Program-made: the position numbers and the translations under genes
The notes under the pieces: model-generated
Seen by the model: only the letters and a program-made list of their open reading frames with translations
Told to the model about the DNA's origin: nothing
Databases searched by the model: none
Assembly: GCA_045657465.1 (NCBI GenBank)
Contig: JAZOTD010000025.1
Span: forward strand, 1 to 5,855
Reading direction: 5' to 3'
Length of the DNA: 5,855 nt
DNA from: RGIG1681 sp045657465
GTDB lineage: Bacteria > Bacillota > Clostridia > Christensenellales > UBA1242
Shown: in pieces, positions 5,639 through 5,855 of the stretch
Position numbering within the stretch: position 1 is the stretch's first letter
Layout: each line of letters opens with the position of its first letter

Positions 5639-5855
5639 ATGGCAATTAAGAAATCAAATCCTACCAGTGCAGGACAAAGATTTAGATCAGTAGCATCTTT
5701 TGAAGAAATTACAAAAGTAGCTCCTGAAAAATCTCTTCTTGAAGTTAAGAAGAAAACTGGTGGTCGTAACTCTTATGGTAGAATTACAGTTAGACATATT
5801 GGTGGCGGAAATCGTCAAAAATATCGTGTAATCGACTTTAAGAGAAATAAAGATG
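5639..5855 (+). CDS. rplB: 50S ribosomal protein L2 (uL2), 5' part
   Basis: L2 is needed for subunit joining and peptidyl-transferase activity. Only the first 72 codons are in the window, out of about 275 usual for the family. They read MAIKKSNPTSAGQRF, then EKSLLEVKKKTGGRN, then RITVRHIGGGN and YRVIDFKRNKD, a clear match to the L2 N-terminus. AAGGAG (5621-5626) is 12 bases before the ATG, longer than usual. Closer to it lies an ATG directly followed by TAA (5630-5635), a two-codon start-stop unit. The reading frame is open at the window edge. Confidence 0.97.
   Translation, partial: MAIKKSNPTSAGQRFRSVASFEEITKVAPEKSLLEVKKKTGGRNSYGRITVRHIGGGNRQKYRVIDFKRNKD

Overview
The window looks like chromosomal DNA of an AT-rich, low-GC Gram-positive (Firmicutes) bacterium, probably in or near the Clostridia. 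The reasons are strong GGAG-type ribosome binding sites, near-consensus sigma-A promoters often with an extended -10 TG, AGA/AAA-rich codon use, a DUF1540 protein (a family I associate with Clostridia and Bacilli), and r-protein sequences of Firmicutes type. No species can be named from this stretch alone. I see no transposon, phage or CRISPR element.

Layout. Bases 1-361 are the 3' end of 23S rRNA, aligning without gaps to E. coli positions from 2537 up to the sarcin-ricin loop. A spacer of about 170 bases follows, holding a perfect-consensus promoter, and then 5S rRNA (about 535-651) with a strong terminator. Next come a GNAT acetyltransferase (737-1207) and a small unknown gene (1254-1481). 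These converge through a shared terminator on a Cys-rich two-repeat DUF1540 gene on the minus strand (1810-1505). Divergent from that, a promoter drives a 74-residue helical protein and ribosomal protein L9 (rplI). After a terminator comes a single gene for an unknown 186-residue protein, with its own strong promoter and a very strong terminator. A leader of about 285 bases then precedes the S10 operon: rpsJ, rplC, rplD, rplW and the start of rplB, which runs off the window.

How the parts relate. Most of the window builds ribosomes: 23S and 5S rRNA, L9, and the head of the S10 operon. The small unknown genes sit in separate short transcription units among these.

The points most worth a second look are these. 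(1) The sarcin-ricin loop of 23S rRNA reads GCAA where I expect the near-universal GAGA, so the ricin target A2660 is a C. (2) The 5S loop E differs from the usual bacterial sequence on both strands. (3) A perfect sigma-A promoter lies between 23S and 5S. (4) The S10 leader can form a structured RNA with four alternating complementary hexamers, one of them displayed in the loop of a hairpin just upstream of the rpsJ ribosome binding site. (5) Two dyads overlay the -35 and -10 of the S10 operon promoter.
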